A stretch of 64,000 nucleotides of DNA. Origin: an uncultured Chlorobiota bacterium (GTDB taxonomy: Bacteria; Bacteroidota; Bacteroidia; Bacteroidales; JAADGE01). A model generated the notes under the pieces. The model did not search any database and was not told where the DNA came from. It was given only the letters and a program-made list of their open reading frames with translations. The DNA lies in the NCBI GenBank assembly GCA_947311255.1, contig CAMZKL010000003.1, positions 1 to 64,000 on the forward strand. The letters are read 5' to 3'. Shown here piece after piece: positions 10,401 through 18,869 of this stretch (the first letter of the stretch is position 1; each line of letters starts with the position of its first letter). The position numbers and the translations under genes were made by a program.

Positions 10401-13400
10401 TCTAATGCAACAATACCGTTGTTTTTTAACAACAGGCTATTAAATTTAGACGCTCTTATATATTGGCTTCCGGCTCTGTCGAATTCAATTATTCCTGTTC
10501 CAGCATAAGCCCCTGTTCCTATCCACCTATTGCCTGAGAAAGTGTGAGTAAATCCGCCATCATTAAATCCTCCTGTTGCTTCAATTGTTACATTATTATT
10601 CATATCAATTGAATTTCCTCCAACAAGGATTCCGTTTTCAACTACAAGGTTTCCATTTATTACACATGTGCCCGAAGTTGTTTTGTTATTTGAACCGTCA
10701 ATTGTTACGTTCCATAAATCGGCATTATTAATTGTTTGGGCAAGCCCATTAAAAAAGACTGTACCGTGGACTGTATTGTCATAGTTTCCTCCTGCATTTG
10801 AATAATTTCCTTTTATATAAAGTCTGTAATTGTTTGCAATTGGTTGAACAGTTCCTAAACTAATTAAAAAATTATCGTCAACAAACATTTCGTTTCTGTT
10901 TAGCATAAAAGAAGCTCCTCCGTTAAAGGTAATATTACCAAACTTAGAGTCTCTAGGGTCTATTGAAACACTTCCACTACCTGCATTAAAAATAACTGTT
11001 CCATCTCCGTGCACAAAAACTGCATTTTGACTTCTTGTCCAGTTTCCTGTAACAGTTACTGAACTTCCAGAGTTATCAACAGCCATTATTGCAACACTGT
11101 TTCCTGTTCCTACATACACATCTCCACTTATGCTTAAATCATTTCCTGCTTTTAAAGTAAGAAAACCATTAGTAATTTGTAAATTCTTACATATAGCACC
11201 TGCTCCATTAATTTCCGGGTTATTTGGTCTTAAAGGAATAATTGCGTTTTTAGAATTATCAGGTATTCCGACGGGACTCCAATTATTAGGGTTAAACCAG
11301 TCTGAGCTAATATTCCCTGTCCAATTTATTTCTGATGAAGGTTTCCAAGTTATATCTCCAGGATTTACGACTGCAACAGGGTCTGCTTCAAAAAATTCAC
11401 CTGCCAAAAGACCACTGACTGTACTTGCAAAATTTATTTGTCCGTTTCCAAGTCCGGTGTCTCTTTTAACATTAAAATGAGTTGTTTGAGCAGGAGTTCC
11501 GCTATAGTTAAAAGTAACGTTTCTTATTGAATCTGTTACAGCAGCATTACAATACAAATATGTTCCTCCCCCTGTATTTAGTTCTGACCATGTTCCATCA
11601 GAGAAATTATTTGTTGCATCTACTGTTGCATTTGCATCAACATAAAAGCCTTCATTTGATAAGTATTTCATTAAATAATATTTCGCTTGAACATTTCCTC
11701 CGTTATTGATATTTATGTCTATGCGATGTAAGTTTGAGAACCAATCTGTTGAAGTAATTGTTGCATTATTTCCATTTGTTCCTACAATTTTTAGAGTTCC
11801 CGATACATCTAAAATTGGATTGTTTTGATCTCGGCAACTAAAGATTAATGATGCGCCTGCATCAACATCTAGAGTTCCTCCTGTTTGAATATAATGATGT
11901 TCTGCTAAAGGTTCAACAGGGTCATTTGGGTCATCATTCCCTAATCTTAAAATTTGTCCGTTAATATCAAGAGTTGCATTTTGCCCTATTGTCATATCTT
12001 CATAAAAACGAGTTTCTTCTGCTATTGTATAAGTTCTTTGAGATGTGTTTATTTGATTAAAAGTAACAAAATCAAAGTTTCCTTGTCCTTGTTTAATTAT
12101 TTTAGGGTCAGTATTATTACTTTCAAAGGCTATTGTATTTCCCCAAGCGTATAGTCTTCCGTCATTAATAAAATTACCGGTCATTATAACATTGTAGGAA
12201 GGAGTTGTTGTTTCGGCATTTTGAGAACAACGAAGTTGTGTTCCTTCTTCAATATTTATATCATTAATACTTATTTCTCCTTCTAAATATCTTACTCTTG
12301 TCCAGTTATCATATTTTCTGAAAGTCATGTTTTTACATGTCATTGCGGGTAAATATTGTGTTCCGTTTCTGTCAAAAATAAAATTTGCGTTTGTTGTTGC
12401 CCAAGTTCCTGAATTTAATGTAATTCTTTCTGAAGCAATATTATGAGTAAGGTTGTCAGCAACGCTTCCCATATCGACATTTGCATCAACAATAAAAGCT
12501 CCGTTATTAACATTTATACCGTTTGTTACAAATGTCTTATTTGCATTTGTGAAATTAACAGAATAAAAATCATTTGCAAGTCCGGGGTCTATAGTTTGAG
12601 GTGCAAGTCCGTTGAAGTTTATAACATACCAAGAATTATTAAAAGTTCCATTATTAGTCCAGTTTATTCCGTTAAAATCTAATCTTCTCGGTACATATAC
12701 TGTAACACCAGGGTTTATTGTTAAATTACCTTTTACATTATACCAATCATCTCCATGGTAATGTAAAGATTTTTGCCCACTTCCTGAAAAAACAACATTA
12801 TTCATATCAAATACTGTTGCTCCTGTTCCAGCATCATATAATCTTTGATCTGCTCCGTCAAAAGTTAAAGTTGAAGTATTCGAAGGGGTATATTTCCTAA
12901 TGTCAACTGTTTGTCCAGCAATATTTATATTAAATCCGGCATCAACAAGGGTTGGTTCATTTAGCATTACGAAATTGCCTTCAACATCCAAATTTCCATC
13001 AAGTGTTTGGTTTATTTCGGCATGTGTGTATAAATAAAAATTTCCGTAATTAGGAACAGTATAAATATCTTGGTCTCCTACAGTTCCTCTTAAATAAACT
13101 CTACTATCTTTATGGATATTGTATGTTGAAAAATTAACAGGAAATGCCTTTCCATGAGCTGCATGATTGTATGAATATACAAAAGCAGTTGGTGCAAGCG
13201 TAAATATTTTACCTGCACCTGTTGAAGTTATATTTACAGTATCTTGATATAGGTATGCATCTTCTAGTATTGACATATCTCCGGCAACTGTTATATCATT
13301 ATATACTACTCTGAAATAACCTCTATTTTTCTTAATAACATTATTAAAGTTTATAATATCAGCATCTACCGTAAAATATTCTCCAAAATGGTTTAAAGTT

Positions 13401-16400
13401 CCGTTTGGTCCCCAATTTATTTGTATTCCACCTGTTGCTAAACTCAATCCTCCCCAAAGGTTAATAGTATGGTTATCAACATTTAGTGTAGTTTCATTAT
13501 CATTAATATAAAGGCTTCCATTTACAGTAATATCTCCTGATAATGTTTTTGTTGTAGTGTTTCCAGCATTTATTCTTCTTACCATTAAAGAATAATATGT
13601 TGTAGAATAAACAGTTTGGTTTGTATTTGCATAATAATCTACTATTCCACCTGACAAATTAATTGTTTCAAAGTTAATTGGAAAGTTATTAGTATTTGGT
13701 GTTGTTCCATCGAAATTACCATTAACATATATTCTTCCATCGCTCATATTAATTGCATTATTTATTCCTGCAACTCCGTCAATTATTGTTCCATCTGTAA
13801 TATATAATGATGCACTAGTAATGATGAGATTACCATTTATTGTAATATTATTTTTTGTTCTTTTTACTCTTGTTCCGGATATAATGATATCATTAAATGT
13901 TGTAGATTGGCCTGTGCTAATATTCTGGTCAGAACTTTCGCCATCAAAAATTACGGTTCCTGCACCAGTTTGAGTAAATCCAGCATTGCCTACATTATTT
14001 GTCCAATGCCTTCCTACATAAACAATGTTTGTTCCGCCATCAAATACAGTTCCGCTTCCTATTGTCAAGTCATTATTAATGTCAATGTTTGCAGTTGCAG
14101 TTTTTGCAAAAGTTCCTGCACCCGGATTGCTAATTATTAAGTTATAAAATTCTCCTCCGTTAATACTTTGAACACCAACATTATCAAAATTGACAGTACT
14201 TGTTCCAACATTAAAAACCGCACCACCTGATCTTGTCCAATTTCCTGCAACGGTTATTGTATTTGTTCCTGCGTTTAATGTTCCACCTTGCAATTCAACA
14301 TTCCCGTTTATATCAATAGAAGAACTTATAACATTTGTTCCTCCTGTTCCATTAACAACAAAATTGTTAAAAAAGTCAGTTGGTTTTGCAGTTATAGTAT
14401 GAGTTCCTGTTATAGGATTAAATTCAACTGTTGATGCTCCAGGATTAAATGTTCCCTCATTAGACCAGCTACCACCGACAATAATTCTGTCTCCGGCATT
14501 TGTTTGTGTTAAAGTTGAATTTGGGTCTATTGTAATATCCTCAACAACTGTTAACATTTGTCCGTTAAGAGTTAAAGTAATTGAATTTCCTCCTGAGTTA
14601 ATTAATAAAGTTTTTGCATCAGCAGGAGCCGATGTAATATCAACGCTATATGCACCACCAACAGTAGTATGATCAAGAATTACAAATGTTGTTGAAGTTG
14701 GTACGGCAACAGGAGACCAGTTGTTTGCAGTATGCCAGTCTGTTGTTCCTGCAGCTCCTGTCCAGCGAGCAGCATTTGTATATGTCCAATGGATATTTCC
14801 TGTTGTTTCTCCACCATCAGGACTATCATTTTCATGAGATGCTCCTGCAAGAGTTCCTGTTGCGTTTTCAAAAGTAATAACTCCTGTGCCTGATGTTCTT
14901 ACAACGTTATCTGTTGGGCCAGAATTAAATGTTACAGCAGTTGCTGTTCTTCCTCCTGCTCCTAAATCTACTCCGGAAATTGTTAGATATGCATTTCCTG
15001 TACCTCCGGCAAAACTTCCGTTTTCAAAAGAATAATTTCCTGTTGCATCATCTCCAATATGACTTGCAGCTGCAATATTAATTCCATCTCCTGATGTTCC
15101 TTCAATACGGAAATTTTCTGCATGTATTCTACTTACAGCAGTTGTTTGCGTATAAGTGAAATGCCCTGATGTTGCAATTAAAGATGCTGGGTCGTCGTTA
15201 TGCCCAATTATTTTAAGCAAACCACCAGTATTTGAGAAAGTGGAACCATTTCCCATACTTACAATAGCAGCAGAATCAATTTCAAGTGAACCTCCAGACA
15301 TTGTAATATTTCCAAGATTTCCGTAGGTTGTAATTTTATTTGAATTTAAATCTAAATTTCCATTTGAGATTGTTAAAGCTCTGTTGGAATAAAAATTTAA
15401 ACTACTTTGAAAAGTATGTGTTGTTGAAGCTGTGAAAAATATAGGACCATAGCTGTTTGAAGTGCCTGGGTCAAAAATATGTGTTCCTCCATTGGTATCA
15501 AATTCAATTTTTTCACCATAATTATTATTGTGGATACTTCCTTTATTAATAAAACTTCCTCCGATATAAATATCATTTATACCATAAATTGCGGGTTCAT
15601 AACTTTGAAAAAAACGTCCTTGAATAATTTTAAAATCATTAATAACTTTTAGTTCGCCATGTATAAACATCCAATAATCTTCATTTGTAGCATTAATTGT
15701 TAAATTGTAAAAGTCTTTTGCTCCACCTTGTGTAATAACTTGACCTGTTCCTGCATACAATGTGTTGGTTTTTCCTGTAAAAATCCTGTTATACTCTCCT
15801 GTTACAACAACAGTTCCTTCTCTGGGAATAAAAGAGCCTGTACTGTCATTATGCCAATAATCGTCAAGTGTTATGCTATAATTTGATGCACTAACGTCTA
15901 ATGTTGCATCATCGATCCATAAATCACCTGATAAGTTTATGTTACCTGTCAATGTTTTAGTATTTGCACCTCCTCCAAAGCGTACTGAATGGAAACCTGA
16001 TTGAGAAATATTTTGATTAGCACCATCAAAATATAATGTTCTTGAATGTCTAAATATTCCTGTATTAATCCAATTACCTTCCACATAATGATCCCACCAT
16101 TGTCCATCAAGAGTTGAATTATTTATAAACACATCTCCTTCAAATCTAAAAGCGTTTTCATATAATCTTTTTACAGCAGTTCCAACAAACTCAACATCAT
16201 TAAAAACTATTGTGTCTGTATTATAATTTCTTATTAATTGAGCATCTGTATTCCCATCAAAAAATGCTTTTCCATTATTATGAGTAAAAGTACACCCCTC
16301 TCTAAAATAAAAATCTCTTGCAACATGAATATTGTGATTATTCATATTAAAAGATGCATTATACTCAGCAAAATCAAAAGTTCCGTTTATATCAATATCT

Positions 16401-18655
16401 GAATTTATAGTAACAATTTTATTTGCACCGGTTTTATTTATTGTAAAATTATAAAAATGGCTGGATGCATTTGTAAGAATTGTTTGGTTTGCAGTTGTTC
16501 CGTCAAATGTTACCATTCCGGTTGTTTGATGAAATTGTCCTGTGCCTTGTTCAGACCAGCTTCCTTCTATAAATACATTTCTCGTGCCTGCTTCAACAGT
16601 TACTCCTGTTTGTATAACAAGGTTTCTAAGAATATCTAGTGTTCCGGATATTGTTTTAGTTCCCGAACCAGAAAAATATACGAACGAAAAGTTTGATTGA
16701 CTTATATCTTGGTTAACACCATCAAAAATTATTGAATTTCCTCCGGTTAGATTTGTAGTTGCAAAACTCATGTTCCAGTCTCCTGCAACTCTTAAAATTA
16801 AATTTGTGCTTTCTGTCAAAACGGGAACATATCCAACTGCAGAAACATTTCCATTAATATCAAGGTTTATCAAAGGGATTTTATTATTACTTCCGTAAAG
16901 CTCAATATTTCCGTATGTAAATCCTCCAGGTATATTTTGGCTTGAACCGTTATCTGTTCTGTCAAAACGAACAGTGCTGTTAATATCGAGAGTAACAGTT
17001 CCTCCAAAACTTGCCATAGAAGTTTGAAAAGTGTTTGTTCCGCTTGTTAGTAACCAAACATAAGAACTTAAATTAAAATTATTACCTCCTGTTATTGTGA
17101 AATCATTTATGTCAAAATAAACTCTATTTGCTTCATTTCCTCCGGAATTTGATACAATTAAATTTCCATTTACGGTTATATTGTCATATAGTCTTTTGTT
17201 CCTTGAAGTTGAAGGTGCAGTATTTGTTATTGTTAAGTTATTAAAAGTATATGATCCTGTTCCTGCATTATAAATATATTGGTCAGAATCGGGGGCATCT
17301 AAATAAACAGTACCTCCTGTTGTTGTTATTGAACCATTTCCATTAGCATCATTGTTATTTACAATATGTCCTTTAAAGTGGTGGTCGTAATTTACTAAAC
17401 CTAATATTGAAGAATTATAAATATAAATGTTACCCATAACAGTTAAGCCACCTCCTGCAGTTTTTGTAGTTGAATTACCAGCAGTATTATTTAAATATAA
17501 ATGACCATAAGTTACATTATTGTTTATAGTTTGGTTTGCATTATCATCATATACAACAAAAGAAGATTCTTCTAGGGTTATAGTTCCAAAGCCAGTAGGG
17601 AAGTTATTTGCATCTCTAATGTAAAGTCTTTTGCTATTTTTTACAAGAAGTGTTTTCCCCGCAACACCAGTTAATGTTGAGCCATTTGAAACGACAAGGT
17701 AATTGTAATCTACATTATCTTCAATACCTACTGTAACATTTTCATTTGTTGTTAAAGCAAGAGGTGAAGTGCTTGAGCCAATGTATAAATATTTTGAAAC
17801 AAGTTCGGCATTTAAAGTAATTGCATGGTCATTTTCATCAAAAATTGTACCGCCCATTGCAATAATTTTACCAGTGAAAGCACAAGTTCCGTCAATACGC
17901 ATTCCTCCATATATAGTGTGAGTTTTATCATTGTTTACATCTCCTAGTTCAGCATCGTCAAAAATATAAGTCTGCCCATTTGCAATCATATTTCCATTGA
18001 TTGTTTTAGGGTTTGCAGCTCCGCCATTATCAAAATAAGCATTTTGAAATTCTACATTTGAATTTCCGTTTGTAGTTCCTATTGTAATGGTTTGAGCTAA
18101 AGATGAATTAAATGTTGTTGTTCCTGCCGTTGCAATATATTTACTTCCGTTATCAACTGTAAAGTTTGCTTGGAATGTATTAGATTGAGATGTTTTAACT
18201 TCTGTATTGTTTGTAACTAAGAAATCATTTGTTACTGTTACGTTTGCACCTAGCACTCCAATTCCTCCACCATTAAAACTTAGGTTGTAAAAAGTTGCTG
18301 CCGCTGTAATAGACTGAATTAATGGAGCTGACATTTCAATTGTACTTGTTCCTGTCATTTGTCCTGTTCCTTCTTCTGTCCAGTTTCCAGTTATTGTATG
18401 AGTATAGTTACCTGCGGCAAATGTTGCTCCTGTTTGGATTATAATATTATTAACAGTAATTGCTGCAGTAGCTGTAACTGTGTGTCCTCCTACAATTGTA
18501 ACATTGTCTCCTGCTCCTGGAACTACTCCTCCAACCCATGTTGCAGGGGTGTTCCAATTCCCTGTTCCGGCTGATGATATATTTGCTGAAAATATATTCC
18601 CAAATGTTGAAAGTAAGAGAATAGAAATAATTAAAAATTTGTTGATGTTTTTCAT
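4487..18655 (-). CDS. giant secreted T9SS cargo protein, beta-helix/G8-like repeats (about 4,722 aa)
   Basis: The ATG at 18655 is preferred because it starts a clean signal peptide (MKNINKFLIISILLLSTFG...FSA); an in-frame start 12 codons upstream would add a non-signal extension. After the signal comes a module with GNWNTPATWVGG and PGAGDNVTI, then thousands of residues of short strand-rich repeats (GNW...V.FDG..Q.I...FYNL.I...G.I.I.GNL.I), like a stacked right-handed beta-helix. A conserved boundary, WTGxxxxDWxxxxNW followed by a proline loop, recurs near residues 1305, 2450, 3225, 3655 and 4170, usually preceded by an IxFxxxxGxxxG...DIxW stretch. Near 4230-4470 is a different region containing WNFVGNPYPAHIDWAD. 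The last 80 or so residues are a type A T9SS sorting domain ending GTYIVKLTNKYGVFTGKVFVMKR (in part). Composition is rich in Asn, Gly and Thr. It is probably a cell-surface adhesin or matrix protein; the ligand is unknown. Confidence 0.88.
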   Translation of the reverse strand: MKNINKFLIISILLLSTFGNIFSANISSAGTGNWNTPATWVGGVVPGAGDNVTIVGGHTVTATAAITVNNIIIQTGATFAAGNYTHTITGNWTEEGTGQMTGTSTIEMSAPLIQSITAAATFYNLSFNGGGIGVLGANVTVTNDFLVTNNTEVKTSQSNTFQANFTVDNGSKYIATAGTTTFNSSLAQTITIGTTNGNSNVEFQNAYFDNGGAANPKTINGNMIANGQTYIFDDAELGDVNNDKTHTIYGGMRIDGTCAFTGKIIAMGGTIFDENDHAITLNAELVSKYLYIGSSTSPLALTTNENVTVGIEDNVDYNYLVVSNGSTLTGVAGKTLLVKNSKRLYIRDANNFPTGFGTITLEESSFVVYDDNANQTINNNVTYGHLYLNNTAGNSTTKTAGGGLTVMGNIYIYNSSILGLVNYDHHFKGHIVNNNDANGNGSITTTGGTVYLDAPDSDQYIYNAGTGSYTFNNLTITNTAPSTSRNKRLYDNITVNGNLIVSNSGGNEANRVYFDINDFTITGGNNFNLSSYVWLLTSGTNTFQTSMASFGGTVTLDINSTVRFDRTDNGSSQNIPGGFTYGNIELYGSNNKIPLINLDINGNVSAVGYVPVLTESTNLILRVAGDWNMSFATTNLTGGNSIIFDGVNQDISQSNFSFVYFSGSGTKTISGTLDILRNLVIQTGVTVEAGTRNVFIEGSWSEQGTGQFHQTTGMVTFDGTTANQTILTNASSHFYNFTINKTGANKIVTINSDIDINGTFDFAEYNASFNMNNHNIHVARDFYFREGCTFTHNNGKAFFDGNTDAQLIRNYNTDTIVFNDVEFVGTAVKRLYENAFRFEGDVFINNSTLDGQWWDHYVEGNWINTGIFRHSRTLYFDGANQNISQSGFHSVRFGGGANTKTLTGNINLSGDLWIDDATLDVSASNYSITLDDYWHNDSTGSFIPREGTVVVTGEYNRIFTGKTNTLYAGTGQVITQGGAKDFYNLTINATNEDYWMFIHGELKVINDFKIIQGRFFQSYEPAIYGINDIYIGGSFINKGSIHNNNYGEKIEFDTNGGTHIFDPGTSNSYGPIFFTASTTHTFQSSLNFYSNRALTISNGNLDLNSNKITTYGNLGNITMSGGSLEIDSAAIVSMGNGSTFSNTGGLLKIIGHNDDPASLIATSGHFTYTQTTAVSRIHAENFRIEGTSGDGINIAAASHIGDDATGNYSFENGSFAGGTGNAYLTISGVDLGAGGRTATAVTFNSGPTDNVVRTSGTGVITFENATGTLAGASHENDSPDGGETTGNIHWTYTNAARWTGAAGTTDWHTANNWSPVAVPTSTTFVILDHTTVGGAYSVDITSAPADAKTLLINSGGNSITLTLNGQMLTVVEDITIDPNSTLTQTNAGDRIIVGGSWSNEGTFNPGASTVEFNPITGTHTITAKPTDFFNNFVVNGTGGTNVISSSIDINGNVELQGGTLNAGTNTITVAGNWTRSGGAVFNVGTSTVNFDNVGVQSINGGEFYNLIISNPGAGTFAKTATANIDINNDLTIGSGTVFDGGTNIVYVGRHWTNNVGNAGFTQTGAGTVIFDGESSDQNISTGQSTTFNDIIISGTRVKRTKNNITINGNLIITSASLYITDGTIIDGVAGINNAINMSDGRIYVNGNFDGTTPNTNNFPINFETINLSGGIVDYYANTNQTVYSTTYYSLMVRRINAGNTTTKTLSGDITVNGSLYINDNETTLNVDNHTINLWGGLSLATGGIQINWGPNGTLNHFGEYFTVDADIINFNNVIKKNRGYFRVVYNDITVAGDMSILEDAYLYQDTVNITSTGAGKIFTLAPTAFVYSYNHAAHGKAFPVNFSTYNIHKDSRVYLRGTVGDQDIYTVPNYGNFYLYTHAEINQTLDGNLDVEGNFVMLNEPTLVDAGFNINIAGQTVDIRKYTPSNTSTLTFDGADQRLYDAGTGATVFDMNNVVFSGSGQKSLHYHGDDWYNVKGNLTINPGVTVYVPRRLDFNGINWTNNGTFNNSWYVINFNGLAPQTIDPGLANDFYSVNFTNANKTFVTNGINVNNGAFIVDANVDMGSVADNLTHNIASERITLNSGTWATTNANFIFDRNGTQYLPAMTCKNMTFRKYDNWTRVRYLEGEISINDINIEEGTQLRCSQNAETTTPSYNVIMTGNFINDGRLYAWGNTIAFESNNTDPKIIKQGQGNFDFVTFNQINTSQRTYTIAEETRFYEDMTIGQNATLDINGQILRLGNDDPNDPVEPLAEHHYIQTGGTLDVDAGASLIFSCRDQNNPILDVSGTLKIVGTNGNNATITSTDWFSNLHRIDININNGGNVQAKYYLMKYLSNEGFYVDANATVDATNNFSDGTWSELNTGGGTYLYCNAAVTDSIRNVTFNYSGTPAQTTHFNVKRDTGLGNGQINFASTVSGLLAGEFFEADPVAVVNPGDITWKPSSEINWTGNISSDWFNPNNWSPVGIPDNSKNAIIPLRPNNPEINGAGAICKNLQITNGFLTLKAGNDLSISGDVYVGTGNSVAIMAVDNSGSSVTVTGNWTRSQNAVFVHGDGTVIFNAGSGSVSIDPRDSKFGNITFNGGASFMLNRNEMFVDDNFLISLGTVQPIANNYRLYIKGNYSNAGGNYDNTVHGTVFFNGLAQTINNADLWNVTIDGSNNKTTSGTCVINGNLVVENGILVGGNSIDMNNNVTIEATGGFNDGGFTHTFSGNRWIGTGAYAGTGIIEFDRAGSQYIRASKFNSLLLKNNGIVALEGDVDMTGNLSIIYPNVYLMLYDKQITNTSGTGTFSMDNERRVYVRGANNFPTGFNLYNLHENSYTLYDGTMAQTIAPVPVTYGRLYLNHNIKTAGGHLDINGILYLYPDVTLDVTGNNYRINLEGHWYNQHGANFIPHEGDVVFDGNDELTYMFIYEESKNTNPFYNLTVNKGLGDVRTHYTDITVQNNLRVISGRLYNSRTMYVGGDMSALSGTFYTSGTYYLNKQTGNSNLQLNGSVLNNLTVNSLGGATYFLQDDLEMNGNFNLIAGTFEGNGQYVRMGNYGEVQEISGTYKIGAGGTLALPSYGTLKVNSGGEIFVLGDAGNVATVTNYNGRYYFNIESGGAIHATNYLFEYMAEAGIYVKDGGIINSNYNFSYGTFTNPANGGTCLRIENNQSFTEAGANPILEVSFPHNPNGGASNVTKSLSVGGVLDFKDYSGEFAGEDYDNDPNNLINWISPPFVMWTGNVDNDWYKIGNWDVTAGPDRIPLISDNVLIGQRTNQPIIDVDGAVAKTINVQERAILTLSTNAATDTTLIVAQDVDFAGTIRMTTGSDTLAVGGNWNNTGMFTAGTGTVIFNSPFGIKSTNNRFDYFYNLHINSGSVIQISRNTTVNNNFIIKNGTFDLAANNRLLTVKGNFLNNDNFTSQNSKIILAGTGANQLFKPGSSTYYNIDINANANVTLTNDNLSLRHNMNINSGTFNLNHLSFNLGNGGTDVLTLAGGEINIDDNAILKPANNASIEVNNGGVFTAIGTNIDNPAYMESQSGVYGFNVNSGGNIKAKFYNFKNTNTYGIRIKSGATIDPGLANNFSYGVWREGTSPGQYLWLENDFADFTTVGVYFHNGASVNVKRISGNGIITFEDALGLMSGYNFEEDIPAHGETTGKIHWTFTHDVYDWTGVVSEDWNVAGNWDTPLGHAVPNANAIARIPDVSIVAGGSGNFPVLGYKTTSDPDGSCYDLKIENKASLRINNGRNLDVDNTVIVVPGAALTIGMGSATTINVGDMWAIDGTFTHGGNSTVIFDAPGGKLLTISGNSSFYNCEIYSYNYNTGTVGDAEYMTGTSLDIDGFFKITHGEFTVTDPSHILYVGGDFSNASIFNNGNGILVLDGANQNISNTGTGNVYNIYCEGNQVKTLTSDFSIENNLKIKSGATLNGGIHTLTLMGGWENRGTFIPSTGKVVFEGGGTQIIDNYSTETFYDFIVNNSSSTFPQILLYGNLHLTGTNWTMTDGIIETTETRLLTAGQSVILSGGNTDASYVNGPMAKEGNSNFVFPIGDGSKFARLGISDLSSAGTYLAQYYEAPYSDLTVVNPTLDHVSGYEHWTLNRTSGAGDGPFVTLYWEDGGQSGIDNLATLTTAEYNGTDWEDRGKGSPAPTILANDAIKSSTRFSNFGACGFGSTDSSNPFHAINKWIGTVSQDWHNLNNWSMGEVPTSSTNTLIPSAPTNQPVISNFNAEVGLLTIDFGAKLEVMPLKTLSTSGRFSINGTFRLNSDNTGNAGLINLGTISYGGTSTVETELYVSGGQYHYVSSPTTTTHTDRFKSDPVAPEYNPNFYSYVESGSTWNAAGVDWVEANGQMNIMQGYGFYSPSDITVNITSGNNSGIFNTGSKSRNLTYTGNTEVTGNPSTPDVIHRGWNFVGNPYPAHIDWADAGWTKTNLYNSIYFWNGANYSYYVIADGAQDNGVGTNIAAGTNPSVIPPMQGYFVKVKENAGDLDANTTGTLITPESARTTATQHFYKNGNDSETDIIRIKVSGIGNTDETVVRFLENSSSEFDADYDAFKLFPGDWYSVPQIYSVLSENLIASINTLPGYYDELIIPIGFQTPESGAFTIEIPEFNLGKSTEIFFEDIYDNKIYEISSGLTYNFSSDNGRFDDRFRIVFSVETDVEEISNETPIVDIYSYGTDIYLKSMINEAIIGNVQIVNTMGTVVYQSNNTQESLARINFRKYASGTYIVKLTNKYGVFTGKVFVMKR

Positions 18656-18688
18656 AATATTTGAGTTTGTTTTTGATAGATTATCATA

Positions 18689-18696
18689 CAAAGATA
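18689..18696 (-). promoter_or_regulatory. second TATCTTTG box upstream of the giant gene
   Basis: A perfect -7 consensus (TATCTTTG on the minus strand) lies 34 bases before the ATG at 18655. I see no TTG at the proper distance, so it is a weaker candidate than the box at 18807. It overlaps the alternative upstream start codon, which argues for the downstream ATG. Confidence 0.35.
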
Positions 18697-18806
18697 AAGC
18701 TGTTTTTTACTTTAACAGTCATCTATTGGAAGTTTTTATATTAAAATTTGACTAAAATATAAAACTAATTGATAAAGTGTATTTTTTACACATTAAAAAT
18801 AATGCA

Positions 18807-18837
18807 CAAAGATAACAAAAAATTATATTTCTTGCAA
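18807..18837 (-). promoter_or_regulatory. promoter for the giant T9SS gene
   Basis: TTG (minus strand, 18835-18837), a 20-base spacer and TATCTTTG (18807-18814) match the Bacteroidota promoter. Transcription would begin near 18800, giving a leader of about 145 nt and making the giant gene separable from gldG upstream. Confidence 0.55.
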
Positions 18838-18869
18838 CTGAAGGGTTAACACAAGGTTATCAAAAAGAA

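Noticed and set aside
4487..18655. CRISPR array or satellite DNA suspected from the repetitive look of this region
   Set aside because: The repetition is at the protein level with varied codons, in one intact frame of over 4,700 codons. There are no regular direct repeats with unique spacers.
18655..18691. Start of the giant protein 12 codons further upstream
   Set aside because: It would place polar residues before the signal peptide and would overlap a TATCTTTG promoter-like box; the downstream ATG gives a normal signal peptide.
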